Source: Ulva prolifera (lineage: Eukaryota > Chlorophyta > Ulvophyceae > Ulvales > Ulvaceae). From it: DNA of 64,000 nucleotides. Shown here one piece after another: positions 21,722 through 32,406 of this stretch. Position 1 is the stretch's first letter. Every line of letters starts with the position of its first letter. The notes under the pieces were generated by a model. The model had not been told where the DNA came from. It searched no databases and worked only from the letters and a program-made list of their open reading frames with translations. The DNA lies in the NCBI GenBank assembly GCA_023078555.1, contig CM041199.1, positions 5,027,315 through 5,091,314 of the forward strand. Reading direction: 5' to 3'. The position numbers and the translations under genes were made by a program.

Positions 21722-24700
21722 CGGGGGGGGTCGCACTGGCTCGGCAGAGTCTTTCTTGTTGGTGACCATCGGTGACACGGAGACACCACCGGTCGAGCGG
21801 CCGATGCGCTCCGTCATCTCCACAAAGCTCTCCTTCTCGGTGCCCATCTCTGTCAGACACCTGCACCGCCGCAAGCACCCCACTCTCCACCAGCTCCACG
21901 ATATAATATTTTCCGATTCGCTGAGTGGCTTGCTTGCCAGCTGATGCAATGACATTGACGTGGATGGCATGCGTTGAATATGCATACAGAGTCGTGTGAG
22001 CACGGCATGTGGCAGTCACTGTAAGCTCCTGTGGCACTGGCTCGCCGTGAAGACCAGCTTGGACTGCAGGTGCTGTTGCATCATACCCAAGACCAGCACA
22101 GCACGGGAGGCTGCGCCGGATGACATAGATGCGTGGCAGAGCACGTGCGTGCGAACAACATGCAACAAACGGTGGAGCGCAACGAACACTCAGACCGTGA
22201 CCCCCGACCACGCACAGACTGCATTCTTTGATGGCATGCTCACTGACACGACGAACACACAAGTATCGACCAGATCACCCAGCAGCAACACCGGACCAAC
22301 CCCGCTGCGCGCTACGCCGCTGCTCCCACACAGCGGGCGGCAGCATCCGAGTCGCACCGGCAGAAGCGGGGCAGCAGCGGCAGCAGGAAACATCTGATTG
22401 TATGCAACAAAGCACTCAAACCAAGACTCGCGGTTGCGCAACGGCTGCACTCGTTTGATGATACGCTCGCTGACGGCTCGACATCGAAAGCATCACCCAG
22501 ATCACGCAGGAGCAACGCCGGACCGACCGTGCTCCGCGCGAATCTGCTGCTGCTGCAATGGCAGGCGGCAGCGGTGGAGTCGCACCGGCAGAAGAGGGGC
22601 AGCAGCGGCAGCAGGCGCGCGGGCACGCGGCCGAGGGGCAGCGCGGCCTCCGCATACAGCACGTTGTTCGTGAAGAGGTCGTGCGTGAGCAGGGTGGTGC
22701 CGCCGGAGGTGGTGGACACGTCGGAGGGGATGGCGGCGGCCTCCTTCGGGATGTCGGAGAGCTGCAGGGAGGGGATGCAGGCGAGGGCCTCTGGGGGGTC
22801 CGGGGTCGCCTGCCGCTTCTTCAGCTCCTTCGTCGCCTCGACAACGTCCTTTACCTGCAGTGCACACACCCCCGCATGATGTGTGTATGTCGGAATGTAT
22901 GCAGGACTACATAGCCACATGCCAAGAGACATTGCCAATTGGTGTGAGAAGATGAATCAAAAACACGCAGGCCATTGCATGACAGAAAACCAATGCAGAC
23001 GTCAGGGCATGGTGTGAGCAGGCTGATGTGCACGTATGTAGAACAAGCCCACCATATACCAACATAAACGACGCGCCTCTGTCGTGGGGAGCAGCCGACA
23101 CAGTCAAGATCGACAAGTTCTGGAAATCTGTCTTCGATCAGAGACAGCAAGACGTTTGAGTATGATGGAGCTGCTGAACATGTACTTATGGATGAGGAGG
23201 AAGGACTGCAGGGCGGCAGGCAGGGGTGACAGTCGGGAGCGAGGCGGCACCTCGTCGGCGGACATCTGGCTGCGGGCGGTGATGACGCGCTCGTTCTCCT
23301 GCGCCTCCACCTGCTTCGCGAGCTCCGAGTCCGGCAGCGTCACGACCGTCACGCGGTGGTTGTTGTTCAGCAGGAACTTGTCGAGCAGCTGGCCGAAGAC
23401 GTCCTCGCCGGAGCTGAGGCGCTCCTTGAATGTCGTCAGGGGGCCCTCCCACTTCAGCATGCTGCACCAGGCGACACGCTCGCTCACCAACCACAGGTCA
23501 GCAGGGACCACGAGACCTGGGCATTGCAGGGAGCAGCACCAAAGATCATGCTAAAAGATCAAAGGTGGTACAGGTCGACATGTAGATTATAGCCCGCTGC
23601 AGCGGAAGCATGCTGAAGGATTGAAGGTGGCATAGGGTTAACATGCCCCGCTGCACCGGAGGCACAATGCTGGGCTACCAACTCACGACCAGAGGACACC
23701 GGAGAGAGCACAACAAGATTTCCAGGTCTGCTTGCCTGACCAGAAATGTGCAACATCATGTAGTCAGCAACTCCAGGCACAAGCTCCACACAGAACTTGT
23801 GACATACGTCCGGGCCGGCCCCACAGAGACCCCGGCCGCTTCACATCATGTAGAGAGACACAGACTTGAAACTTTCACACAGGCGAGGCTGCACACGCAG
23901 CAGGGCCGGGGGGCTCACTTGTAGGGGTCGCGCTCGTACACCCACGCGTTCATCGCGCGCAGCATCATCGACAGCCCGCGCGGGAAGCGGCCGGTGTTGT
24001 TCTCGCGCAGGCTGAACTCGGTCGTGTTGATTGCGGCGTCGATCGCGCTCGCGGTGAAGCCCTCCTTGCGGATGCGATGCAGCTCCTCCAGCACCAGCTG
24101 CTCCACCTGCACCCGCCCGGCCGTCACCGCCGTGGCTGCAGTGCCCCCGCGTGCATGTGTGGCAGTCCAGTGGTGTGCCCGATTCACAACTGTGCTCTTG
24201 CACGAGCGGTACAGCGGTCCAGCATCCACTGAACAGGGGCATGAGCATACATCTTGACAGACCACCATGGCAACATGGTTGCTGCATGCACAAATCGGAC
24301 ACGTGCAAGCACAGTCGGCTCTCATGTCCGCAGCCGGGTTGGCGGAGCGGAGCCTCACAAGCCTCCTGTGCATGCGAACAGCTACGCACAAGCCTCCAGC
24401 CGTGGCGTGGACTAGCTTTCGCGACATCTGTAACATGAACAGTGAGGTAGGCAAACGGACCAATGGCCTCGGCCGACTCATGCATTGATTGTTACACCGA
24501 TGCCCTCCGGCACACGTGACAGTTCAAGCGAATTCGGAGATGAAGCGGCGTGCGAATGTGAGCACGGCATGTGGCAGTCACTGTAAGCTCCTGTGGCACT
24601 GGCTCGCCGTGAAGACCAGCTTGGACTGCAGGTGCTGTCGCATCATACCCAAGACCAGCACAGCACGGGAGGCTGCGCCGGATGACATAGATGCATGGCA

Positions 24701-27700
24701 AAGCCTGCCCCTGCGGACCCCTGGCAGCGCACAAGCAGAAATTGCAAAAAAAAGAAAACAAAACCCAAAACCCAAAACCCAAAAACATGTTTCAAACGCA
24801 ATGGCTGGCGTGGAGGGCCACACCTTGTCGACATTGGCAGGGTCCACGCCCTTGAGGCCCATGGTGTATGTCACCTGGCGCAGGGTGTCATCGGTGCCGC
24901 CGCCGACGATGCTCTCACCGAGACCGGAGTCGTTGACGGCCTTGCGCAGCGGAGCTGCTGCCGTGCCCGTCAGCAGGTAGTCCAGGAACGACAGCGCCAC
25001 CTGCATGCATGTGTGTGTATTTGTGTGGGAGAATGCTTACATGGCCACATCCATAGGGACATGGACAACCTACAGCGTTCCTCTTCCCCACCTTCATATG
25101 GTCTTATGAGCCTCTGGCTTTCTAGAAAGGCTTTCACAGATGTGCAGTGGGGAAGCAGAGAGGCGTGTGAAAGGAGAGGCAGACGGTGGTGGCAGCGAGA
25201 GAAGCAAGCAGCCTCGGGAGATGAGCAGGGCGGCACGGCGGACTGGCATGTGCGATGATGCTGCGATCGCAACGCATCCGGGAAACGAATGGCAGGATGC
25301 CGGAGGCTCACACTGTGAGGCAAGAGGCGTGGCTCACGGCGAGACGGTGATGTGGGTGGGGGGCGCACCTGGGTCTCGAGGTCGAGCTCGTCCTCGGAGA
25401 GCACCCAGTTCACCGACGCAAACGCCTTGGGCTCATCGCCTTCCTCCTGCACAACCACGGCCCTCAGTCCCCACCTCAACATGGGTCACTGCATCATCAT
25501 GATGTATCCCAAACCAGTGTCATGAACTCGGCCACGCTTCATCGCCAAAGGAGAATTTCGCTGGCTCGCCCACAAATGTTGGACTAAATGCGGGGCTACA
25601 CCGGGGGGCAAACCAGGCAGGGGCCGGGGGGGGGGGAGGCGTATGCACATGCATGCAGACGCGGCAGGCGGCCGCACCTCGGCGCTGCCGGCGGCGTAGT
25701 ACCCGACAAATTTCTTGGGCTCCTTGAAGAGAGGCTGCTTCGGCACGAGGCTCTCGATGTCGGTGCGGGCCTCGTACGTGTCGAGGTATGACCCGAGCCG
25801 CCGCAGCCGCTCCTCCACGGGGTCGTCCCCGTAGAACCAGAACCTGCGCACAGCCACAACGTCTTCAAACAGCTGCACCTCGGCCACATCCCCGCGGCGT
25901 CCTTGTGCCTCGTACCGAGGCACCACGCCCGATCATCCACAACAATGCACGGGCAAGTCGCAAAGTTTCATTTGAGCCACTTGCACATGATTCTGAGGCA
26001 CAGATGCAGCACACATATTTGTAAATCACACGAATATCCAGGGCAACAGAGCCAAAAAAAGTTAGGATTGTTAGGAACAAGCCCCCACAAAATAAATATT
26101 TCTCTGCATGTTCACAGACACGCATATCGGGCATGCGGCAGGTGCGCACCGGGCGTTGCTGGGGTGGTAGAACTTGCCGTGGAAGTCCTTGAACATGTCG
26201 TACGTGAGGTCCGGGATGACCTGCGGGTCGCCCCCGGAGTTGCTCGCGTAGTTGTTGTCCGGGAAGAGCTCGCTCTGAACCTGCTCGTAGTGCACGCTGT
26301 CCGGCTGGGAGTACACGCCCTTCATCTCGTTGAAGACGACGCCCTTGATGCTCATGTCGCCGTCGGCGGCGTCGAGCTCGTAGTGCCAGCCCTCCTGCTG
26401 GAAGACCTGGGGGTCGCTGAGGCAGCGCGGGTTGAAGACGGCGTCCATGTAGACGTCGCACAGGTTGTAAAAGTCCTGCACACACGGGGCGGGGAGCGTG
26501 ATGTGAACAGTCAGCTAGCTCTGGAAGGAGGCTCCAGCAACAAACCGTATGCCTCTGCGGTTGCGCTATGTAAGCGCTAGGCGGGCAATCGAGCAGCTGG
26601 GCAAGCAGGGCGCATGTGTGTAAACACTGTAAGGCATGGCCACTAGGGTGTACTGCGAACAATAGCAAGAGCATTGATCCGAAGTTCTGCTCAACACATT
26701 CACATGAACGGATAGATGGCGCGCGGGCTAGGGGACCTCCCGCTGCCAGGCCTCTCAACTCTATGCCAGGACCCGTACCAGGGCTGCCCTACGGTGCAAA
26801 GCAATAAAGGCAATGAACGCACTGTTACAGCCACCCCCGAGTAACGCACAATCGAGCGCGTGCGGCGGGGGACCGCCAATAGTGATGCAGACAGTCAGCT
26901 AGCTCTGGACGGAGGGTCCCGCAGAACACAGCGCACGAGTCTGCGTTTCGCGTCCGGGTCCGCCATGCAAAATATCAGCGGGGAAAGCAGGGTGTAAGTG
27001 TGCATGCATGGTGACATCGCCACGGGGACGTTGCCAGATATTGCCGGCTGCAGAATGCGGGACCGGTGTGGGGGTGGCGGCGGACCTGGAGGTTGGTGGA
27101 GGCGACGGGGTAGCACGTGCGGTCAGGGTACGTAAACGCGTTGATAAAAGTGTGCAGCGAGCCCTTGATGAGCTCCACGAAGGGCTCCTTCACGGGGTAC
27201 TTCTTCGAGCCGTTCAGCACCGAGTGCTCGAGGATGTGGGGGATGCCGGTCGAGTCCTCGACGGGCGTGCGGAACACCGCGCCGAAGGTCTTGTTCTCGT
27301 CGTCGTTGCTGACGCTCATGCACTGCGCGCCGGTGGCGTCGTGGCGGTAGACGGCGACGCGGCTGCCGTACTCCTTCACGAACTCATCGCGGACGAGGGT
27401 GAAGCCCTGGAAGGTGTCGGGGAGGGAGAGGGACTGTGGGGAGGGGGCCTCGGCGGGGGCGGCGGCGTAGGAGACGACGGAGGTGCGGGAGAGGGAGGGG
27501 GAGGAGGCGGGGAGGAGGGAGGTGCGGGCGTTGGAGCAGGTGCGGCGGGCGGGTACCTGCAGGTGGGACTGTGTTGGTGTGTGGGATGGGATGGGTGGTC
27601 AGGCGGTGCAGCAGGGAAACGAGGTGCGACCGTGCGAGGAATGAGAAATTCGCAGTCAGCGGTGCTACGCTGGAAGGCTACATATTTGGTATGATAGTGA

Positions 27701-27808
27701 AGAGTGGTGAATTGTGAGCGGTGGACTGGGTTGGGCTGTGGCACGCGAGCGTGTGAGTGGCTTGTGTTGGCGCTCTGAGGCAGGCAGCTTGCCAGGGACA
27801 CGCAGCAT
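19677..27808 (-). CDS. PREP1: Presequence protease PreP (M16C zinc metalloprotease)
   Basis: PreP degrades cleaved targeting peptides in mitochondria and chloroplasts. Thirteen exons are resolved, 5' to 3': 27556-27086, 26475-26150, 25843-25678, 25446-25369, 25000-24824, 24106-23919, 23461-23251, 22854-22586, 21860-21737, 21460-21113, 20872-20702, 20438-20248 and 20052-19677. They sum to 3096 nt (1031 residues plus stop) with every phase agreeing. The inverted zinc motif HILEH and the distal Glu in FNEMKG are present. Also recognisable are GSLHTFINAFTYPDRTCYP, NTTEFSLRENNTGRFPRG, RIGRSTGGVSVSP, RVRVMGGAYGGFCSFD and IIGTIGDVDSYQLPDAKG. Length and order match plant PreP. The first resolved exon starts with a Ser/Ala/Pro-rich transit-like segment. 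The initiator exon is not resolved; an ATG at 27808-27806 (MLRVPGK) is a candidate. Donors are mostly GTGCG, acceptors TGCAG. Confidence 0.95.
21690..21730. repeat. Poly-G tract in a PreP intron
   Basis: About 32 Gs, a C and eight Gs, preceded by a G-rich purine stretch. On the transcribed strand sense it is poly-C, just downstream of the donor at 21736. Length is uncertain because of likely sequencing slippage. Confidence 0.9.
21995..22142 (-). repeat. ~148-bp repeat, copy 1 (PreP intron between exons ending 22586 and starting 21860)
   Basis: Nearly identical to 24557-24704, which lies in another intron of the same gene, in the same orientation. Only a few substitutions were seen by eye (for example T/C and G/A). 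The repeat shows no obvious terminal inverted repeats. It may be a small mobile element or a segmental copy within the gene. Confidence 0.9.
22217..22616 (-). repeat. Diverged tandem duplication (~227 bp) copying an exon end and its splice donor
   Basis: Unit 22443-22616 covers the end of the PreP exon that finishes at 22586 and the start of its intron. Unit 22217-22388 is a diverged copy lying within the intron. The copy still carries a run coding for LLPLLPRFCR followed by GTGCGAC, the same donor context as the real exon end. Confidence 0.8.
24557..24704 (-). repeat. ~148-bp repeat, copy 2 (PreP intron between exons ending 24824 and starting 24106)
   Basis: Second copy of the repeat at 21995-22142, same orientation. 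It is followed by an A-rich stretch with AAAACCCAAAACCC repeats (24745-24785). Confidence 0.9.
26499..26952. repeat. Two copies of a ~70-bp repeat in one PreP intron
   Basis: 26499-26568 and 26882-26952 share ACAGTCAGCTAGCTCTGGA and weaker similarity for about 50 bases after it. Both lie in the intron between the HILEH exon and the next one. Confidence 0.65.
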
Positions 27809-28718
27809 GATGCGACATGGCAAAGTGATGACAGGTGTCAGTACATGCCTGTCGCACTGCTTCTTTGGTGCCTAGCCTGCGAGATCAAAGCGCATGGCGT
27901 AGTTGCCGACATGTGGACAACACCGTCAACGGCATCTCGGGCGACGAGGATACAGCACACCGCCGCGCAAGCAAGTAGTGGTGGGTATAATTTGTAATCA
28001 TAGTCCGATCGGGCTCTCGATGCTGCGACCGGTGGCTTTCAGTCCGTTGTCACCGAGCAGCGACTTCCGTGGCTGACAACACACACGCTGCAAAACGCCA
28101 CGAAATACCAGGCCACGCACGCCTGAAGATGAAACATTAGGATAGAAGTGGATGGGCGTGGACTCCACGGTGGCGTCGGCTCGGGGCTGCGCTACGCGAT
28201 GGCGTGAGCCGGGACAAGCGCCGGGTTTGCCTTTGGACTATATGCGCACCTTGAAGGCCGGGACCCGGATACCGCTTGATACAGATGTGTTCATCAACAT
28301 CCTGACCGCCGTTTGAGTCAGTCTGTACATGTAACGGTGGAGCAGGACACGCTGTGCGTGGTGTATTGCACGCACGTCTACACCTGCTGATCTCTGTGAT
28401 GAAAGCAGCACAATAGGCAGAAAGTACATCCACACGTAGTGAGCTGCCTGCTATATGGCTTGCACGGAAGCCAGGACGTGTTCCAGTGCCGCACACACAA
28501 GAACACACATGGCGGTATTCTGGAAGCGTGTCCCGGTAGCCATGCACTCACGAGCTTGGCGAGCCGGAAGGTCCGCTGACATCGAGCGCGGCAGAAGTGG
28601 GAGCGTGCAATTATTGCATATGGATTTGGATAGCATAACAGTTTTTGAACGAGGTGTTGAACGATCTTGTACGACACGATCTGCATACTCTCTAGCGCGG
28701 TGGCGAAACCACAAGCTG
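27809..28718. other. Divergent intergenic region between PreP and VTE3
   Basis: The two genes are transcribed away from each other. This ~0.9 kb should hold both promoters and 5' UTRs. The open frame of VTE3 extends up to 28455 without a stop, so a longer N-terminus is possible. No clear core promoter element is visible. Confidence 0.5.
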
Positions 28719-31181
28719 ATGGTCACGATGTATTCCGTTCAGGCCAAAGGAACGACGTCATGCCATGCAAGATGTGCAGGTCTCCGACGTGCACATTTAC
28801 AGCAACATGTGGCGTCTGTATCGCCTGCACGGGTTCGTGCTTGCCTCGCGCTGACTTGCGTTGCCACGGTCGCAGACCTACCGAGCACTTCTGCGCTGAC
28901 TGGCACGCAATTGCAGGTGGCTCCACGAGCAGTGTCCACAAAGGCAGTTTCGACATACTCCAGGCCACCGGCTCAGCTTCGCTTGATTCAGCACAAGCAG
29001 GAGGCCTACTGGTTCTACCGCTTCCTGTCGATTGTGTACGACCACATCGTGAATCCTGGCCACTGGACAAAGGACATGCGCGATGATGCGCTAGTTCCAG
29101 CGAATTTAGACAGTGCAGACCTCAAGGTGAGACTTGACACGCTCTGATCTGCCGACAGCTCATGTTATCTCCGACAGTGGAGCAGTCCGGCAGCCCAAGT
29201 GCTGCGGACCAAGTAACTCCGTGAACGCTGAATTAAACCAGCATGCGCCAGTCAATAAAATCAGCTATACAACTAGCGATGGCCTCGTGTAGCCGAAGCG
29301 TGCGCCTGAGGCAGGCGGGCAAGGCGGGTGTATGCGTGCAAGCAGATGCGCGTTACCCATTCGTTGCTGCCAAGCAGCAGCTCCGATTGACCGTCCTGCC
29401 CAACAATTATTCCACTTTAGAATAGCGTGGTAGATGTACATACAGTGTTCTGGCACTGTCCATGAGGAAGAGTGGCTGTATAAGGCAGTCTGACCAGAGC
29501 ATACTTCACACTCCCTGCTGAAGCCCGAGGGAATAGCATCGTCACAGATGTTTCCTCCGCAAACGTCAATATGCACTTGCAGGTAGTCGACGTAGGAGGT
29601 GGGACTGGCTTCTGCACACAAGGGATCGTCAAGACCGTCAACCCGCAAAATGTCACGTTGCTGGACCAAAGCGACCACCAGATGGCCAAGGCGGCCAAGA
29701 AGGATGACCTTCAAGGAATCACCCTTGTCAAGGGCGACGCTGAAGATCTCCCGTTCGAGTCAGACTCGTTTGACCGATACGTCTCTGCGGGGTCCATCGA
29801 GTACTGGCCAGAACCACAGCGAGGCATCTGCGTGCGCCCTCTCTCCCTCACTCCCTGCACCACCATCTACACATCGACCACACATTACGCAACAGATGCC
29901 ATTCCCCGTGGACCTCGTGCGTGAATGTGTACAAGCAGTCGTGTACAGACTGCTCTACATGCTTTCGGGGCATGTAGGCCTCTGACCATCTGCTCACCGT
30001 TTCCCCGGGGACTGCCCACCCCGAAGGCAGTCGGCCTCCGCGCACCGCCACGGGGCGTGCATGATCTCCTGCATGCCTCATGAGTCATGACCGCTTCGTG
30101 GAACCTCGCGATACTGCCGGTACACGCAATGCAAGCACAGCACCATTGCGGAAGCCAGCCCACGCTCATCGATGTCCCACTGTCCCATCTCAGGTACATC
30201 AGAACACCCTTGATGCACATTCTGGGGCCCATACGCACACCTCTGGCGCACTGTGACGCCCCTGGGTGCATAATACTTTATCGTATACTTTGGCACTGCG
30301 CACAGGGGCGCAGCTGCAGGGATCCTGGCTCCGCCATGGGCTGTGCCAGTACCCCCATCCTCCTGCTGCGCTCTTTTCCTGCAGTGCTACCCGCCTCATC
30401 GCATGTGTCCCTGTCACCCAGGAGCGCCGCTGCAGGAGGCGTACCGGGTGATCAAACCCGGCGCGTTGGCGTGCCTGATCGGCCCCGTACACCCGACCTT
30501 CCCTCTGTCGCGCTTCTTCGCCGACGCCTGGATGCTCTTCCCCACCGAGCAGGAGTACCTCGACTGGTTCACGGCCGCGGGCTTCGAGGACGTGAAGATC
30601 ACACGCATCGGCCCGAAGTGGTACCGGGGTGTGCGCCGGCACGGCCTCATCATGGGCTGCTCCGTCACTGGCCGCAAGTCCAAGGTGTGCCGCCTCACGC
30701 TGTACCCTTCTCCCGAGGGCCTCTGCTGCATGCGTGCTCATGCATGCGGAGGGGATCCATGCGTGTATCGGCGAATGTACTGCGGCATGGGGCCCGTACG
30801 CTCTGTGGCGTGCCTCTGCAGCATGCATGAGTGATCATGCATGCGCGCATCGGCGACTGCCCTCCGGCGTGGGACTCACACGCAACGCAGAGCGCTGCCG
30901 CGACGCTTGCGAGCTGCTCGCAGCCACTGCTGCCATTTTTAGTCGGCCATTAGTTGTGATTATTTGCCGGGTGTGAGTGTCGGTGGGTGCGGCTGCAGGC
31001 GGGCCCGTCGCCGCTGGAGCTCGGGCCGAAGGCGGAGGAGTCGCATGCGCGCAACACCAACCCGCTGTCCTTCCTGCTCCGCCTCCTCATCGGCACCACC
31101 GCGGGCTTCTACTTCTTCGTCGTGCCGGTCTACATGTGGATCAAGGACAAGATCTGGCCCCGCAAGCTCGGCGGCTTCTGA
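28719..31181 (+). CDS. VTE3: MPBQ/MSBQ methyltransferase, chloroplast
   Basis: This plastid inner-envelope enzyme methylates 2-methyl-6-phytyl- and 2-methyl-6-solanesyl-benzoquinol, feeding tocopherol and plastoquinone synthesis. Four exons, 28719-29126, 29583-29831, 30436-30684 and 30999-31181, all phase 0, give 362 residues; the Arabidopsis protein is about 340. Exon 1 has a Ser/Thr/Ala/Arg-rich transit peptide, then HKQEAYWFYRFLSIVYDHI. Exon 2 has SAM-binding motif I (VVDVGGGTGF) and SAGSIEYWPEPQRGI. Exon 3 has EAYRVIKPG and IGPKWYRGVRRHGLIMGCS. Exon 4 has the C-terminal membrane anchor (LLIGTTAGFYFFVVPVYMWI). These match plant VTE3 in order. The start at 28719 is the Met nearest the transit-like segment; the frame is open to 28455. 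Donors are GTGAGA, GTGCGC and GTGTGC. The identification is secure; the exact start is not. Confidence 0.95.
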
Positions 31182-32406
31182 GCACGCACTGCGGCATGCA
31201 TGGGTGCCTTCTGGCCCCGCGGCAGAGCTCGAGGTCGGCGTGGCGGGCAAGTGAGACGCCCCCCGTAGCCGCCCGCTCCGGGCGGAGCTGTTCTGCAGGG
31301 GAGACAATTGCAGCCGGAGGTGCGTAGCATGCAGCATGCATGCTGGCTGTGCCGCGGCGTGGGTGGGGGTGCAGCGTATGTGGCTGCTGCATCAGCCGCC
31401 GCCTGGACGCCACCGATGTGGCGGCAATGACCGGCTTGTGCCAAAGGCGGCTGTGGGCTGCGTGTGGCGTTGCGCGATTGGCTTGCCCATCAGCCAGGGC
31501 TCAGTGCAGCTCTGCGTCAGGTCTGCGCGGAGCGCATTCGGCTGATTTTGGGTGCGTGTGGTGTGGTCGCGTGGTTGGTGGCGCGGGTTTGGCGGACATG
31601 CTGCAGCCGCGATGCTTCGCACGCTGTACAGGAGCCTCTGGAGCTGTTATGCTGCGCCTTCTGGCTGCTGAGCCAGCTGTGGCGCCTGGCGTGTGTATCC
31701 TCTTTGTGTGCTGTGGCATAGTTGCTCCTGTGTGTGACATATTGGCAGCTGCGAAAGGCTGCACTTGTGATGTACATGTGGCTTTCAAATGTTGATGATG
31801 CACTTTGAATGTTGTGGACCCATGCCGGCCAGGATCTTGGTATGTGACTGCCATGAGAATATCGCCGTTCTTGCAAATGCTGTGGAGGTCTGGAGTCATG
31901 TGTATAGGTCTGTGTGGCTGATGGGCCTTTCTGTGCAGTGTAAAGTGCATACCAGTGCTCTCATGACCTGCAATGTACGTGGTGACGACTCTGCGATGGT
32001 GGGTCATCTGATGCGTTACCTCACAAAAGGCATACTAATAGTATGATACTAATGATTAGCGAAACACGATCAAAACAAGTTTGAAGCGACCCGACACATG
32101 TAGACGACGAGCGTCAACTGTAAAACGCGTGCAAACGGCAAACTAGACATGTCAAAACGTGCGAGACCTCAGTGGCAGTTCCAAGTAACAAGGAGCTTGT
32201 CGGCCTCCCGCCAGACAGGTCTCATGCTTTCGACCGTGACAGCCTTCACCAGCATGCCATGGCCATTGTGGGCCCGTCGCATCACGCTTGATGTGGCACC
32301 TTTGAAGGCACATCACAGCGTCAAGCATTCGCCAACAGCTGGGATATCTTACATTGAAGACTGATACACTGTCCCCCGCACGCGAGTGGCACAGTGGGTG
32401 TTAGCG
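31182..32406. other. Intergenic stretch downstream of VTE3
   Basis: Probably the VTE3 3' UTR at first (GCATGCA motifs at 31195 and 31330-31340), then the promoter of the next gene. Nothing else is recognised. Confidence 0.5.

Noticed and set aside
21690-21730. Telomere or rDNA-type G-rich structure
   Set aside because: A plain homopolymer within a PreP intron, with no telomeric repeat unit.
28455-28718. N-terminal extension of VTE3 from the ATG at 28455
   Set aside because: The added 88 residues do not look like part of a transit peptide and would make the protein much longer than known relatives. The start at 28719 is preferred, but not proven.
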